From contig OU612069.1 in NCBI GenBank assembly GCA_914767715.1, positions 28,765,387 through 28,829,386 on the forward strand: 64,000 bases of DNA, given 5' to 3'. The position numbers were made by a program, and so were the translations under genes. The notes below the pieces were generated by a model. It did not search any database. It had not been told where the DNA came from and saw only the letters and a program-made list of their open reading frames with translations. Below, one piece after another: positions 12,481 to 23,674 of this stretch. Numbering within the stretch: the first letter of the stretch is position 1; every line of letters starts with the position of its first letter. Source of the DNA: Membranipora membranacea. Lineage: Eukaryota; Bryozoa; Gymnolaemata; Cheilostomatida; Membraniporidae.

Positions 12481-13765
12481 TGAAAGCCGGACATCAAATT
12501 TTAAAGATTTTTAATGGTGCCTGGAGAAATCATAATTATGATAATTGAACTGTAACTTCTTGCCATATTTTGTGTTGGCCACTTACTGGTATCATTAACT
12601 ATGCGTATCTCAAAGCAGATTTTTTTCACTGTTGTGTACCTCTGGAAAAATTGGAGAGAGAATTTTTGACGGTTTTTAAGCATGTGCAGTCAAATCAAAA
12701 CCGCAAGAAGTTGGCATATCAGCTTGATATCAATGAATTCAACACTAATAGTGGTCGACGTAGTCACAAATTCTTTAAGTAACAGCCTGTTGGCTTTTCC
12801 AATTACTATGACTATGTACATCCCTATAGACTGTAAGCAGCGCATAGAAGCCAAAGAGTTAATGGGAGAATAAAATCATCTGCCTACTGGTTGTATCCCC
12901 AAATACAACTGTTGAATTTGATTTGATTTGTTTGATGATGGTAGTGACATTTAATTTGACTACGTATGCTGATGACATAACCGGATCAAACCAAATACCC
13001 ATATCTAGCGATATTAATATCACGAAATGTCATCGATAGTGTCATCTAATGGTGTGATTGACACAAAATGATTGTTGACTTTAATATAAGTAAAGCCGTA
13101 ATATTTCTCTAAGCCCACACCACATCCCTTAGCATTCCGCGCCTTCACTAGAGATTTTTATATCTTGGATATTTATTATTAGCACTACAAATATCGCACA
13201 CGCAAAATTTGTAGTGCAAACAATAAATACAGTAATGTTGGCTAAGACAAAACTTGGCTAGAAATGACAATTCAATTATCATAGCAATATTTTTTACAGG
13301 CACCATTTATAATCTCAAAAAGTGAAAATGATTTCCTGCTCTTATAGAAAACTGTTAAAAATTAAAAATGGAGATCTCTCTGGAAAATAAATTATAACTG
13401 ACATGAAGGAGATGGTTATGATGAAAACTATGTCACGTTTCATTATAAATGAAATTAGATATTTTTATCATTCTAATTCTAGTCTAAGTCATCGAGCAAG
13501 TAAAGAACACTGAAGGAAAATGTAGAAAGGGATTTCATGAATAATTTTTCATTACTTAACTGATGAGGTTAAATATTACTGAACATTTTGATTTACAACA
13601 ATTTAACTGAGATGCAGGATTGAAAAATATGAATGGATACTGAAAAGTTAATGTTTTCTTTAAGATAATTGACCCGAAGATATTGTCTGAGATCTAAATT
13701 TGGAGATTGGTTAAATCCAAAAGAACATTAAGTTGATTAAAGGTTGATGAAATGTTGATTAAAAT
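12481..13765. other. No gene recognised
   Basis: AT-rich non-coding DNA. Overlapping short ORFs on both strands near 12500-12870 show no domain. Confidence 0.35.
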
Positions 13766-13988
13766 CGAATGTCTCGCCCATCCCTGAGAATGGGCGGAAA
13801 AATTTAGTGCATTATAGGCGAGGCCGCAATATCTGCGCCAATTTGCTCTCTGTTTGCAGGCAGGTCTGAGCACACCTGGGGGCCAACCAATCCCCAGTAG
13901 AAGTTGAACTGCAGTGGGATTCGAACATCGACCTTCAACACTTGCGTTAAGAAGTTCGGCGCTCTAACCAACTGAGCCATCTCCTACT
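13766..13988 (-). mobile_element. tRNA-derived SINE, family 1
   Basis: On the minus strand a tRNA-like head (13988-13911) begins GGAGATGGCTCAGTTGG (A box) and contains GTTCGAATCCCACTGC (B box). It is followed by a body with tactggggattggttggc, caggtgtgctcagacctgcc and a gcggcctcgcc segment. The same body recurs at 38990-39125 and head plus body at 54945-55100. The head does not fold as a functional tRNA: its anticodon arm is degenerate. Confidence 0.75.
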
Positions 13989-15677
13989 CCGGATGTATTT
14001 TAAATTATGAAGGATAACCAAAGAAAACTGATTCTAGCTTTATGCTACAGCTGTCTGAAAGTCCTTTTTCCAGCAAAATATGTGATTTTCATGTGGTAAT
14101 GACACGACATCATGAGACGTTATACCTTCAATCACAACAAAGAGATACTCATAACTTCATGGTATTCCATATATATCACAATCAGCTGAATCGAAATTTT
14201 TTTTAGGAGTCACTATTCCTATTAAAAGCATTATTAGAAGCAGGGCAGCTCCTAATGTGATTAATACCAATGTTATTTATAGGTCATCACATGCATCATA
14301 GGGTTTTCCCACAGTAAATATCCTGTCTTTCTGCATGCAGCTTGCATCACATTGGAGCCTCATCCATTGAACCAAAGCTACCTAAATAAGATAATAACCA
14401 ATGCATTAAAGATGACTTTTCATCTGGTGTGCAATGCCACAAGATCCAGATATTGCCCAGATAGTTCCAGTTGAAAGTACGACATGAACCATAGTATCTA
14501 CACCACGCCGACCTTAAGATCCTCCTCAAAGACAATTATCCTGACCTTAATCATATTAGCATGACGGCATGAAATGACGTCGTGCTGAAACCAGTGCTTT
14601 CAGAATCAGATTTTGGTTAGTTTTCCAACGATATATAAAATGTCGAAAATGGACAATGTTGGTATTATAACCTTAAGTCAGGCCAGTTTCCAAAGACTGC
14701 TAACACTACTGACTTCAACATTGAGAAACTCAACAAAGTTTAATATGTACGGCCTTGATTAATTTTAAAGATGAATACATCGATGATGATCTATCTTATG
14801 CCAAATATTTGTCTAGAAGTAGCAATATGCTACTAAGTGATATCAAAACTGATTTTCAATGTGTTTTTTTTCACGGGAAGAAAGTACTGGTGTAACCGAT
14901 ACAAGAAAGAAACATTATATTAGACAATTTTAGATGAAATTGATATATGTTGTACTATCATTTTTATCCTAAAGGTAATGTAAAAGGCTGATCCGAACAT
15001 CAACATATCATATACCGTTGGAAAGCGATCGCAATGAGACCAGAAGAATACACAACATCTGCTATGATATTAAGTGAGAATCCCAAGCAAAACCAATCTA
15101 AACCAAACAAAACCAAACAAAGTTTAACACAAATATAAAACAGTCTTTTAAAGTTAAACAGGCATTAATCAAACAGTCCTACAATTGTCTATCATCTGAA
15201 TCATTGCCAAAGAAACCTGTAAAAATCATAATCACGACAAAACTGATACTTTTTTTCGGTTGATTGAGGTATTTTTCCAGCTCTATGTCAAGCCAAATGC
15301 TACTTATGATCATCATGCCCACTCCATATCATGTAGATTATGCATGGTACAGGCAGAAATATTTGTGTGCATCCTTGGTTTCATTATTCATGCATGATTG
15401 GGCATGTAAGCTTTTTACAGTATAGTGAATTTTGTGTGTGTATATAATTGCTCTAAAGAGTTATATAGTTTTTAGCGAGCACTGATCTAGTAGTAATTTT
15501 GGCTTCCTTTGGTTTATTGAAGTTTGCAGTTTCGGTACAAATCGCTTCAGTTCATAAACGAAATTTGACTATATTCTTCATATCTCTTAGTTATATATTT
15601 CACATAACAATTTGCCGATTTGTCATCATCTAATAATCAAAGAAATAGTAGCAGATAATTTTAAATTCATGTTCCAG
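13989..15677. other. No gene recognised
   Basis: AT-rich sequence between the SINE and the F5/8C pseudogene. I looked for a PAN or signal-peptide exon matching 10828-11140 and did not find one. Confidence 0.35.
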
Positions 15678-16329
15678 AGGACAATGTGACTGCTGAGTTA
15701 TCAAGCACATTAAACAGCCAGTACATCGCTTCAAAAGCTATTGATGGCGTTATTTCGTCATTCGCTCATACCCTTAGAGAGACTTCCCATGGCTACAGAT
15801 CAAACTGGATAAGCTTACTTTTGTGAGAGGAACAAAGATCTGGAATCGTGTCGATGTAAACAGACCAGGTATTTAGTAAATAATTTTCCTAGTATTTACC
15901 AGATCGCTTCTTGCTACAAATATCACTAAAAATTTGTGTAAATTGTTTTATAGGATTATATATATTTGTGTTTTGTTGATCAAAAAACGCATCAGGCATT
16001 TTTTCGAAGATGAAGATGTTTTCTTTTGTAACACTATGATATACATGGCTTGATTATTTTTACTGCCTTTAAACCGCTCTAATTCTTAATTTTTTTCCGC
16101 AGCCATTGGACTGAGACTAAGGAATGTGCTGATATCGGTAGCTATGTGTGTGACTGGTGGAGAGTTTGGAGAGCGCCTGACTGAATCAGCGTGCTCATAT
16201 TCTCCAGGACATCAGCCCCCTATTAGGCTTCATCTGTGTTATTCTGCCATAGTTGGTAGATATGTAAGAATCACTGCAGTGGATGTGAACATAGGACTGA
16301 ATTTGTTTGAAGTTGAGCTTCATGTTTAG
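15678..16329 (+). pseudogene. F5/8 type C gene copy, frameshifted
   Basis: Two exons in the opposite direction to 8957-11140: 15678-15870 and 16103-16329 (TAG). The first reads NVTAELSSTLNSQYIASKAI then DG...FAHTLRETS, after which one base is missing. The frame resumes as PWLQIKLDKLTFVRGTKIWN in another phase, and the original frame meets TGA (LLL*) within 12 codons. The second exon is intact and nearly identical to the last exon of the minus-strand gene, with VTGGEF for VTCGEF. No signal or PAN exon is seen upstream. The first exon is much more diverged from its partner than the second. It could be functional if the missing base is an assembly error. Confidence 0.7.
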
Positions 16330-16550
16330 TTTATGTCTCACATGCCATGTCGAATGTCCATGATCATGACAGATTGGCATCATAAGAGTTTGTGTTACGA
16401 TAACTTCAGTACTGAGTACCAATCTCCAATCAGTTTTGAGACATTGTGTCCTAATTTTGCTTATATTGTAGTTCAGGGCCAGATTAATCAGGCACCGGTG
16501 TATGAGATATTTTATTGTGTATGTATGTATGTGATACTCACCGTACTTGT
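16111..16550. repeat. Inverted repeat arm B (F5/8C last exon + 3' UTR)
   Basis: Partner of 8735-9175 in opposite orientation, with about 6.9 kb between the arms. It includes the end of the pseudogene CDS and its 3' UTR, where both copies keep a chance open frame beginning MSHMPCRMSMIMTDWHHKSL. Confidence 0.85.
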
Positions 16551-16613
16551 GACATTCAGTAACTAAAGATTATTATTAAATAATTATCTTTAGTTACTGA
16601 ATGTCACAAGTAC
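16543..16613. repeat. Perfect 28-bp inverted repeat hairpin
   Basis: gtacttgtgacattcagtaa followed by ctaaagat (16543-16570) is repeated as its exact reverse complement at 16586-16613, around a 15-base AT loop. It sits at the end of the inverted-repeat arm. The corresponding place in the other arm (8701-8745) has a different short palindrome around gtacgtttagtac, so the two ends were remodelled separately. Confidence 0.9.
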
Positions 16614-16813
16614 GTAGTATTTTGATATTATGAAATCCTTTTTTGTGTGGTCAATATAATGAACAAATACAGTTTATGATTATGCTGATATAAGCTCAGC
16701 ACCATTTTTATTTTAATCTTTGTATTATTCACTATATGTGTAACCTTTGCTCTGTGTGTCGATGTCATAGCTTAGCTAAATAATTGATCACATCATATTT
16801 GATATAATTTTCC

Positions 16814-16819
16814 AATAAA
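16814..16819 (+). promoter_or_regulatory. Candidate poly(A) signal AATAAA
   Basis: AATAAA about 485 bases downstream of the F5/8C pseudogene stop. It is the first clear plus-strand copy seen; use is not demonstrable. Confidence 0.25.
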
Positions 16820-17842
16820 AAACTTTGTATATGAGAGCAAATTTGAAAAAGATTTATCCACAACTGTTAGCTTGGCTTGATGAAACAAATTCCAGTTGAA
16901 GATTATCCTACAAAAATATGTGTTTTATATATAAAATGTTGCGCGATAGCACATGTTAACAATGAGTGTATTCGGTAGCTACGGCTATCTTATATTGATC
17001 GAGCTCTTTGTATTCTAACAATCAATGGAGTGAAAATTTCATAGTTCCTTTTAATCGCAGGCGAACTCTGTAGTACCCCTAAAAAGACTTCAAAATATCT
17101 AATGAGGATGTAAAATGTTAAAGCATGCTGTGAGGGCTCAGGTAAATTACACGGCTCTAGTTATATTTCTAACTGCGTCATTCTGGCTTTATCACATGCA
17201 TATGACCACTAAGACACTACAATGATTATAAGGCACTGTGTAAGCTCACTATATAATGATATACATAGTTTTTTTGCCACTTTTGATCACATGTGTCATA
17301 CCTTAAGTGACAAAGGGAGGCATAACATACCACGTTTGACTGATGAAAACCGCCATTGATTACCAAATTATGAGGCAAATTTATGGCCATGTCTGCAGTT
17401 GAACTTTCCCTTTTCATATGAGTAGCAGAGGGCTTTGGAGTCCCAGGTAAGACTAGCCTATAGTTTGAAACATGGACTATACCTGAGTGCTATCTATATC
17501 TCTCTGCTACTTAGTTTAGTTTCTTTTCAAGAGGTTCAGACACTTTAGGAAATTTGCGGTGGAGCCCATCTTGATAAATGGGATTCCACAACTATGCTCT
17601 TGCTGATCGGACAGTTCATCAAAATCATTACAGAAACTCAAGTTGTACTTCTTTTTGGCAGGAAGTCACTCTCTGCAGTCTCTGCTCTGATTGGCTATGG
17701 TCATTGAAAACCTTTGCTAATAAAGAGAGGACAATTACCAGTGGAGACAAACAACAATTTGAAATGAGAGGCCGTTTCCACTCCTTTTTCAAAGTCCTTG
17801 TTCTAATCATTCCCATGACGGGAAAAACATGAAAAGAATCTG
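16820..17842. other. No gene recognised
   Basis: AT-rich non-coding DNA without recognisable features. Confidence 0.35.
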
Positions 17843-17931
17843 CCGCGGCCAGGACTTGAACCCCAGCCTCCCGTGTGTAAACCCTTTGAAGGCACTGTTT
17901 GCAAGCGCGCTAACCATTCACCCACGCCACC
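17843..17931 (-). mobile_element. tRNA-like SINE head, family 2
   Basis: The minus strand starts GGTGGCGTGGGTGAATGGTT (A-box region) and contains GGGTTCAAGTCCTGGCC (B box). The spacing between boxes is longer than in a normal tRNA, and the head continues into unrelated sequence. It differs from family 1 and from the copy at 34727, so it is a separate SINE or tRNA pseudogene. Confidence 0.55.
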
Positions 17932-18985
17932 AATTAGGAAATCAGTTGAATAAACACGATATGGATATTCGCGTCCAAAAAGTCATTCGTCACAATCAGA
18001 ATTTGATTTTAATGCCATTTCCATGGGGCGATTACTCCCGAAATCCTTACAAAGTCGAACCTTGGAAACATAGTGATTATGATGAGGTAATTTGTTTCTA
18101 AACTGATATTGATAATGTTAAATAAAACTGTAGATTTCGATATCCCGTAGTTTAAGTGAACCCAAGTGTAGAACCACCAAAATACAAAACAGTAATATGA
18201 AATGCCATTTCTTCAATGTATGCAGCTCAGGCTAATCATTATGATTTTCCATTCATGTGTCATCCTTTTGATGCATTAATTACATTTATCTCAATGACAA
18301 AACCTAAGTCATCACCTTTGCTGTGAATCAATGCCACCTTCAAATTTAAGTCGAGGATTATATATTGCTATTGAAGCAATGATCATCGAAAAACAAAACT
18401 ATAAGCATCTATTAAAATGTTATTTTATAAAACTTGGCACAGAGTGTTGTTCTAGAACAGATCTTTCGGCAGTTTATTTGCTGTTTGGGGATTCTATGCC
18501 TGCCAGATGGAAGTTTGTCCAGCTCTAAAAGCTGGTCAGTACTCGAAATCAAACATAGAGCTTCCGTATTAAAATGTTGTTTGTATAGAGACTGGACAGG
18601 TTAACATTCAAAAAATGTCACCACTAAGATATTAATTAGTTTTTGTCAGCTGCTGGAGAATTTTTTTTGTCTTATCAAGTCCCAATAGAGCTTAGGGAGA
18701 TGATAGGGTGCGATGCTCTCTATAATAGCTGTATATCCCAGATTGATGGTCTTACTGCTGACCAGGATGTAGTTAAATCGTTTCATGATATAGAGTCTTT
18801 TAAGCATGTTTGTTATTATATTATCAACTTGACCAACATCATTGACGATATTATTCCCTTTCGGTTTATTATAAAAAGTATATATATATATACTGGCTTT
18901 CTCTATATTTTCCGGGGTGGTGAAGTTGGGCTCGGGTGTAATTAATGTACCAGCAGGATAACGATATTGCTCAAGTCATTCAATT
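17932..18985. other. No gene recognised
   Basis: The 100-codon ORF from 18643 has no domain I can name; otherwise AT-rich non-coding sequence. Confidence 0.3.
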
Positions 18986-19800
18986 TCATGGGCGTGAACT
19001 TGTAAGGGTGGGTGAGCGGGGAAACAACGAGTGTTGGTTTGTCTTTGTCGAGTTGGTAATAATGCAGTTTGTGTCACACCATTTGATAGTTTCATTGTTG
19101 AATTGAACTTCCATTGCCGATGGCGCATTGTTACTTAGTCTTTCGATATAGACAGTATCATCTGCATATTTCATTATATCCATATTGGGGTGGTCTACTC
19201 CCATCTTTTCAATATATATTGTAAATAATACTGGTGATAGGGCAGAGCCTTGGTTGCTTCCAGTTGATGTAATAACAATCTTAGATGATGTACCTGAACA
19301 CTTTACAGTTTGGCAGCATTGATTAAGAAAACTATACAGCCATGAGACATAGCATTGGTGAGGGTGATGGGAGGATCTATTGTATTAAATGCGCTACTGA
19401 AATCAACAACTACAACACATGAATAGGTTTTGGGGTGCTCAGCAAGGTGATTGGTAGGGCTGTCAAGCAAGATAGTTAGTACATCTTCTGTGCCTCTATT
19501 CTGTTCATAGGCATACTCCTGTTTATCCTCAAAGCACGAGGTGATGCATGGTATCAGCAGCTGTTCTATGCACTTTGCAATGGTGGGGGAAAGAGCAATT
19601 TGATGAAAGTATTTTTTTCTCAGTTGCACACTTCATCTTCGGCACCGGTTTGATTGTTGCTGTCATCCATGCTGTAAGTACTAAGCCTTTACTACTGGAG
19701 TTGTTAAATATTGTTTGAATAGGTGTGGCAAGTGAGTCAGCAAGTGTCTTTAGGAGCTCTTAGTCACATCAACGGTTCTTAAATTAAAAAGTTGTTGAGA
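18986..19800 (-). mobile_element. Degenerate LINE reverse-transcriptase fragment (Rex/Babar-like)
   Basis: Minus-strand fragments in several frames read IALSPTIAKCIEQLL, then QEYAYEQNRGTEDVLTILLD, VVVVDFSSAFNTIDP and finally MKYADDTVYIERL. These are consecutive reverse-transcriptase blocks ending in the YADD catalytic motif. Stops and frame changes separate them. The SAFNTI wording is typical of Rex1/Babar-type non-LTR elements. It lacks endonuclease and 3' end, so it is a dead internal piece. Confidence 0.8.
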
Positions 19801-20544
19801 AAAATTTTAATGTTTGAAGCAATAATCAGTGGTATTTACAAATGACAGAAAAGCAGGTTTAAAGAATCAGGATCAGCTGAGCATTCTTTATGTACAGGTC
19901 GGAATGAATTCAATGAACATTCAACGGATTCCATTTGGATTTTACAAGTGAGACTACACTTGTGAACTGTGAGGTACTGGCCTCATAGGTCAAGGGGAAG
20001 GGCAACTGCCCAATCATTTCATTTTGTGGTAAGAAATACAACCTAGTCAAGCCAAGTCATGGTCCACTGATTGATTTATGAGGATAGATAGGTACACGCC
20101 CCTCAAAAATTGCCAAAAGATAACCACCTTAATCCAGTTTGATAGGCACCCCTTGATTACAAAACAAAAGCATATTTGAGTGAATCTTACCATCACAAAA
20201 AATGCTGGATACCTTAAGTTAGCAGATCCTCAGTAGCGATAAATGACAAATGGTTTGTGAACATGGTCTAAAGCCAGACTAATAGCACCTAACACTAGCA
20301 TTAATTTCATCATGTCAACTGGAGAACGGAATATAAAGAGATGGCCAAACGATGATGATGATGTGCTTATTTGTCTCATCAATTAGAGAAATAAAATGCT
20401 TCATGTGAGTGCTCTCTTGTTAAAAGTATGGACGGTAAAAAGTTTACTTTTTTGAAAAAACGCTATTTAAATATTGAGCACAGTTAGCTCTAAAACAAAG
20501 TTTGCGAAGGTTTACTCTGTACCAGATGGTGGAATAACGGCCTG
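19801..20544. other. No gene recognised
   Basis: Sequence between two LINE pieces; no coding similarity seen. It may hold decayed element sequence. Confidence 0.3.
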
Positions 20545-21059
20545 AGGGGCATTCAGTAAATGTCAACATAGGAGTTTGTTAGGTTGCCACCATGCGAAGA
20601 CTCTTTGTAGCGAGTTTGTTGTGGTAGAGATCGGCTACTGCGGTGAAGGTGATATCTCCTGCGAGACGACCGGCTGAGCACACCACTCGCTGTAGATGTT
20701 TTTTAGAGTCTGCACTAAGATGAGAATATATCACTACTAGATGGTAGAGTAGGATGCTTTCGATGAAAGATTTGTAGCATGATGTAATCAATCTGGTATC
20801 TATTCCCAGATGATACAGCTTGCTCATAATGTGAAGTCGAGTTCTAGCTTTCTTTACAGTTCGGTTGGCAGAGGCTGTAAAGTCAAGTTTAGTAGTTAGC
20901 GTAGTACCAAGATACATGAACTCTGTTACTTGATCAATCTGGGAGCAATTTATTACCAGCTGTTGTGTGGTCGGGCTATCCCGTGCATTGCTGAAAACCA
21001 GTTCTTTGGTCTTCTTTGAGTTAGGAAGCAGGTCATAATAGCAGCTCCGAGAAACTCTA
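20545..21059 (-). mobile_element. LINE reverse-transcriptase C-terminal fragment
   Basis: The minus strand encodes LPNSKKTKELVFSN, then MYLGTTLTTKLDFTASANRT, KLYHLGIDTRLITSCYKSFI and CSAGRLAGD. This is the C-terminal part of a Rex/Babar-like LINE protein (the segment after the YADD motif). It is open for about 150 codons and ends near MPLRPLFHHL. Its 5' part is cut off exactly where the next LINE's AT-rich 3' tail begins (21060), so the other LINE inserted into it. Confidence 0.75.
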
Positions 21060-21904
21060 GTATATATATAATCTTTATTACTGAACCAATGATCATCTTC
21101 TAAAAATTAGAGGCGACCTTTAGAGGTTTCATCACAATATAAGTAAGGAAGGCAACCTGGGTATGAAATTAAAAACAGAAAAATTAATTCTTAGACTTTA
21201 TAATTTACACATCCGGCATGGCATTGCTGTAACACTTGAGTAAAGTGTTGCCTCTCAATTCAGTTCGTGAGGTGGTGTTGAGGCGCGTTGTATGTCTACT
21301 AGGTCTGCGAGCACTCGGTTGAGGTAGTAAATGATGCTGGCAGTGCCCAGGTGTCTTGATCTTGTCGATACGTTGATGGCACATAGAGTCAATATATTCG
21401 TCTAGTGGTACGATGTTTAGCAGGGCTGTCCTTTCACTATGACTGTGTCATCAGCATATTTGAGGATTTCGGTATTGGAGTTGAGTGTTGGCATACTGGA
21501 TACATAGAATGAGAAAAGTAGCGGACTGAGCACACAGCCTTGAGGGCTCCCAGTAGATGTTGTCGTATATGCTGATACATTGGACGTTGTTATAACACGT
21601 TGTGTGCAATTTGTGAGGAAACTGTAAAGCCAGTTAAGAATATTCAGATGAATATAATAATCACAGAGTCTGGAAATTAGCAGGGACGGATTTATAGTAT
21701 TAAAGGCGCTGGTGTAGTCAATGAATAGTGTTTGAACATAGTTTTTAGCATTATTGTCTAGATGGAGACTGTCAATAAGAGTGATGAGCGCATCTTCAGT
21801 CGACCGATTCTGCTGATATGCGAACTGTGATCAGTCATCGAGATGTGGGGCTATGCGCCTCACTATCAGCTTCTCCATACACTTTGCAACATCGAATGAC
21901 AGAA
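21060..21904 (-). mobile_element. LINE reverse-transcriptase fragment with 3' tail
   Basis: The minus strand encodes AKCMEKLIVRRIAPHL, a stop, QFAYQQNRSTEDALITLIDS, FIDYTSAFNTINPSLLISRL, GSPQGCVLSPLLFSFY and ILKYADDTVI. It then jumps to the very end of the ORF (about 21410-21240), so the thumb region is deleted. The 3' end is aataaagattatatatata at 21060. One internal TGA is visible. It is 5'-truncated at 21904, where F5/8C-like sequence starts. Confidence 0.8.
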
Positions 21905-22028
21905 CTGCAGGCAAATTGGATCAAACTTGATCTTGGTGTGCCGGATTCTGTGAATAAGAAAATTTTTATAATGACACTACAAACCCCATTTGAGAGGAGG
22001 AGGCACCGATGTGATATTCTTATCAGTG
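21905..22028 (+). pseudogene. Orphan F5/8 type C-like fragment
   Basis: The plus strand reads ANWIKLDLGVPDSVNKKIFI, then a TLQTPFERRRHRCDILISAG stretch. W-I-K-L-D-L-G followed by RR...CDILI is the middle of an F5/8C/fucolectin domain. It is wedged between a LINE 5' end and a MITE 3' neighbour, so it is a broken gene piece. The rest of the domain was not found nearby. Confidence 0.45.
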
Positions 22029-22247
22029 CAGGGCCGTAGCTTCAAAAATCTGGTAGGGGAGGCGATGATCCCTCAGAGCTTGATGTCACGCCAGCCTCCA
22101 AAGATTTGAGGTATATAAATAGTATATAGAAGTCACAGATGAGCTGACTCTGACCCGGAATATTCAACTATTGCATTTTTAGACCACTCTACTTAACATT
22201 CTAAGGGAGGCATCATCTCCCTGCCTTTCCCTATAACTACGGGCCTG
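22029..22247. mobile_element. MITE, CAGGGCCGTAG family, copy 1
   Basis: Ends are inverted: CAGGGCCGTAGCTTCAAAAA on the left and, reverse complemented, CAGGCCCGTAGTTATAGGGA on the right. Both continue into GGGAGGCATGATGCCTCC-like subterminal sequence. The CAGGG...-type ends suggest a hAT-like non-autonomous element. I could not find a convincing 8-bp target duplication. Other copies: 23439-23674 and 50300-50504. Confidence 0.65.
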
Positions 22248-22394
22248 TAGTGGGTGGCTTGTCAGTATTTGTGATGAGTAGCTTCGCAATAATCTGATAA
22301 ATATTTTGACAGATGCTATCTCCCTTATACAGCATTGATAACACACCCACTGCCCCATCATGCTCCACAAATACTGAATTAAATTCTAATAGTA

Positions 22395-22660
22395 TCATAA
22401 CATCGTAGAGTTCGAACACTCATCACAGGGACTCATCTGCCATGGATTTGATTGTCTGTCCCTACTAGCATCAATAATATAGCCTGGGAAATTGACCTGT
22501 TTAAAAAACTGCATACAGAAAAAAAATGCCTTCACCGTCGATCATTTGGGCTTTCCTAGAATGCAACTAGGGACCGCCTTTTTATTGGAGGCCATTGTTT
22601 GGCAGAAGAAAGCTAATGATGCTATTCCAGATATGGATTTCCATGTCCACCAAGTAAAAG
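22395..22660. repeat. Dispersed repeat R3, copy 1
   Basis: Shares with 31014-31245 the ordered blocks cacaggga-ccatctg, ttgatt-gctgtccct, a cctg-gaaatt block, a caactagggac block and gatgctattccagatatgga. About 260 bases; no ORF conserved. The agggac/gtccct pairs inside could be part of a foldback. Confidence 0.6.
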
Positions 22661-23438
22661 CTCGTCTTCCCTGCAGTGCAGACTGGGTTGTTGTATTTAA
22701 AATAAATTGTGGTAGAGATCGTTCTAGGTATCCGTTGGCCTAGACCTTTTCCAAATTGTTTACCAGTTCATGAGATTGCCTGTAAAATATAACCTCTTGT
22801 TTAAAACTATGGAAAGGCGTTTTGTAGATGTTGATCAAAAGTTTACAGTGAACCTGTTTCATCTTTGATCACAAAACAACTAGGGTAACTAAACGATTAA
22901 GGTAATAAAACGACAACATACATACATTTGTCTCTGCGGCATATGGCCTGAATTAATTCACCAACATTGAGTACCTAAATTGGAAAAAACAAAAGAAATA
23001 AAAAATTTGGAGTTATTTGGCCTAAATGGAACACTGGCTTGCCTTCTCATAACCTTGAACACTTGGAGTTCCCCTTCTTGATGGAAGGCAGGGCCACCAT
23101 CGCTATCATGCAGGTAGAATGATGTAGCTCCTCCAATGCCAAATGCACTGAAGCTTGGAAGTCAAGAAATGAGATGGTCAGCAGCACAATGGGAGTCTTC
23201 ACGCCGCATCAATTGAAATCATGTGACGTCTATATCCCTTCTGAAAATTGGCAACTTCCTCTTTCAATCATAAGGTTTTCGCCAAAAGTCGAGCCAATGT
23301 ACTTTGGTCTAGATAATAATGTGGTTTATGCAAATATCAAACTTTCAAATTTGGCCGTTCCAAACTGTTATCTATGGTTCGAAGTTCCTGGTACTCATAG
23401 TTACAAACATAATACACGCTTTATTGTTGATAGATAAT
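22661..23438. other. No gene recognised; one 87-codon ORF
   Basis: A plus-strand ORF at 23174-23437 (contains YFGLDNNVVYANIKLSNLAV) ends at the left edge of a MITE. It has no domain I recognise and no clear splice sites, so I do not call it a gene. Confidence 0.3.
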
Positions 23439-23674
23439 GTCCGTAGTTCTAGAGGAGGCAGGGAGGCACTGCCTCTCCTAGAAAGCTAGATACAGTGGCA
23501 TAAAAACGCTTCATTTGATTAATCCATGTCTTAATCGGCTCCTTTGGGATTTCCATTTGCTAATTATACGCCTTCATTTGCTTGGGGAGAACGTTACCGC
23601 ATCCCTCCTGATGATGCTTTGGAATCACATCGGACTTTTGCCTCCCCTACCATCTTTTCTAAACTACGGCCCTG
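23439..23674. mobile_element. MITE, CAGGGCCGTAG family, copy 2
   Basis: Left end ...TCCGTAGTTCTAGAGGAGGC, right end (reverse complement) CAGGGCCGTAGTTTAGAAAA. Same subterminal GGGAGGC motifs as copy 1. The left tip is decayed. Confidence 0.6.

Noticed and set aside
17843-17931. Possible functional tRNA gene on the minus strand
   Set aside because: Box spacing is too long and the acceptor arms do not pair convincingly.
18643-18945. 100-codon plus ORF
   Set aside because: No recognisable domain, ends in low-complexity AT sequence, and no splice support.
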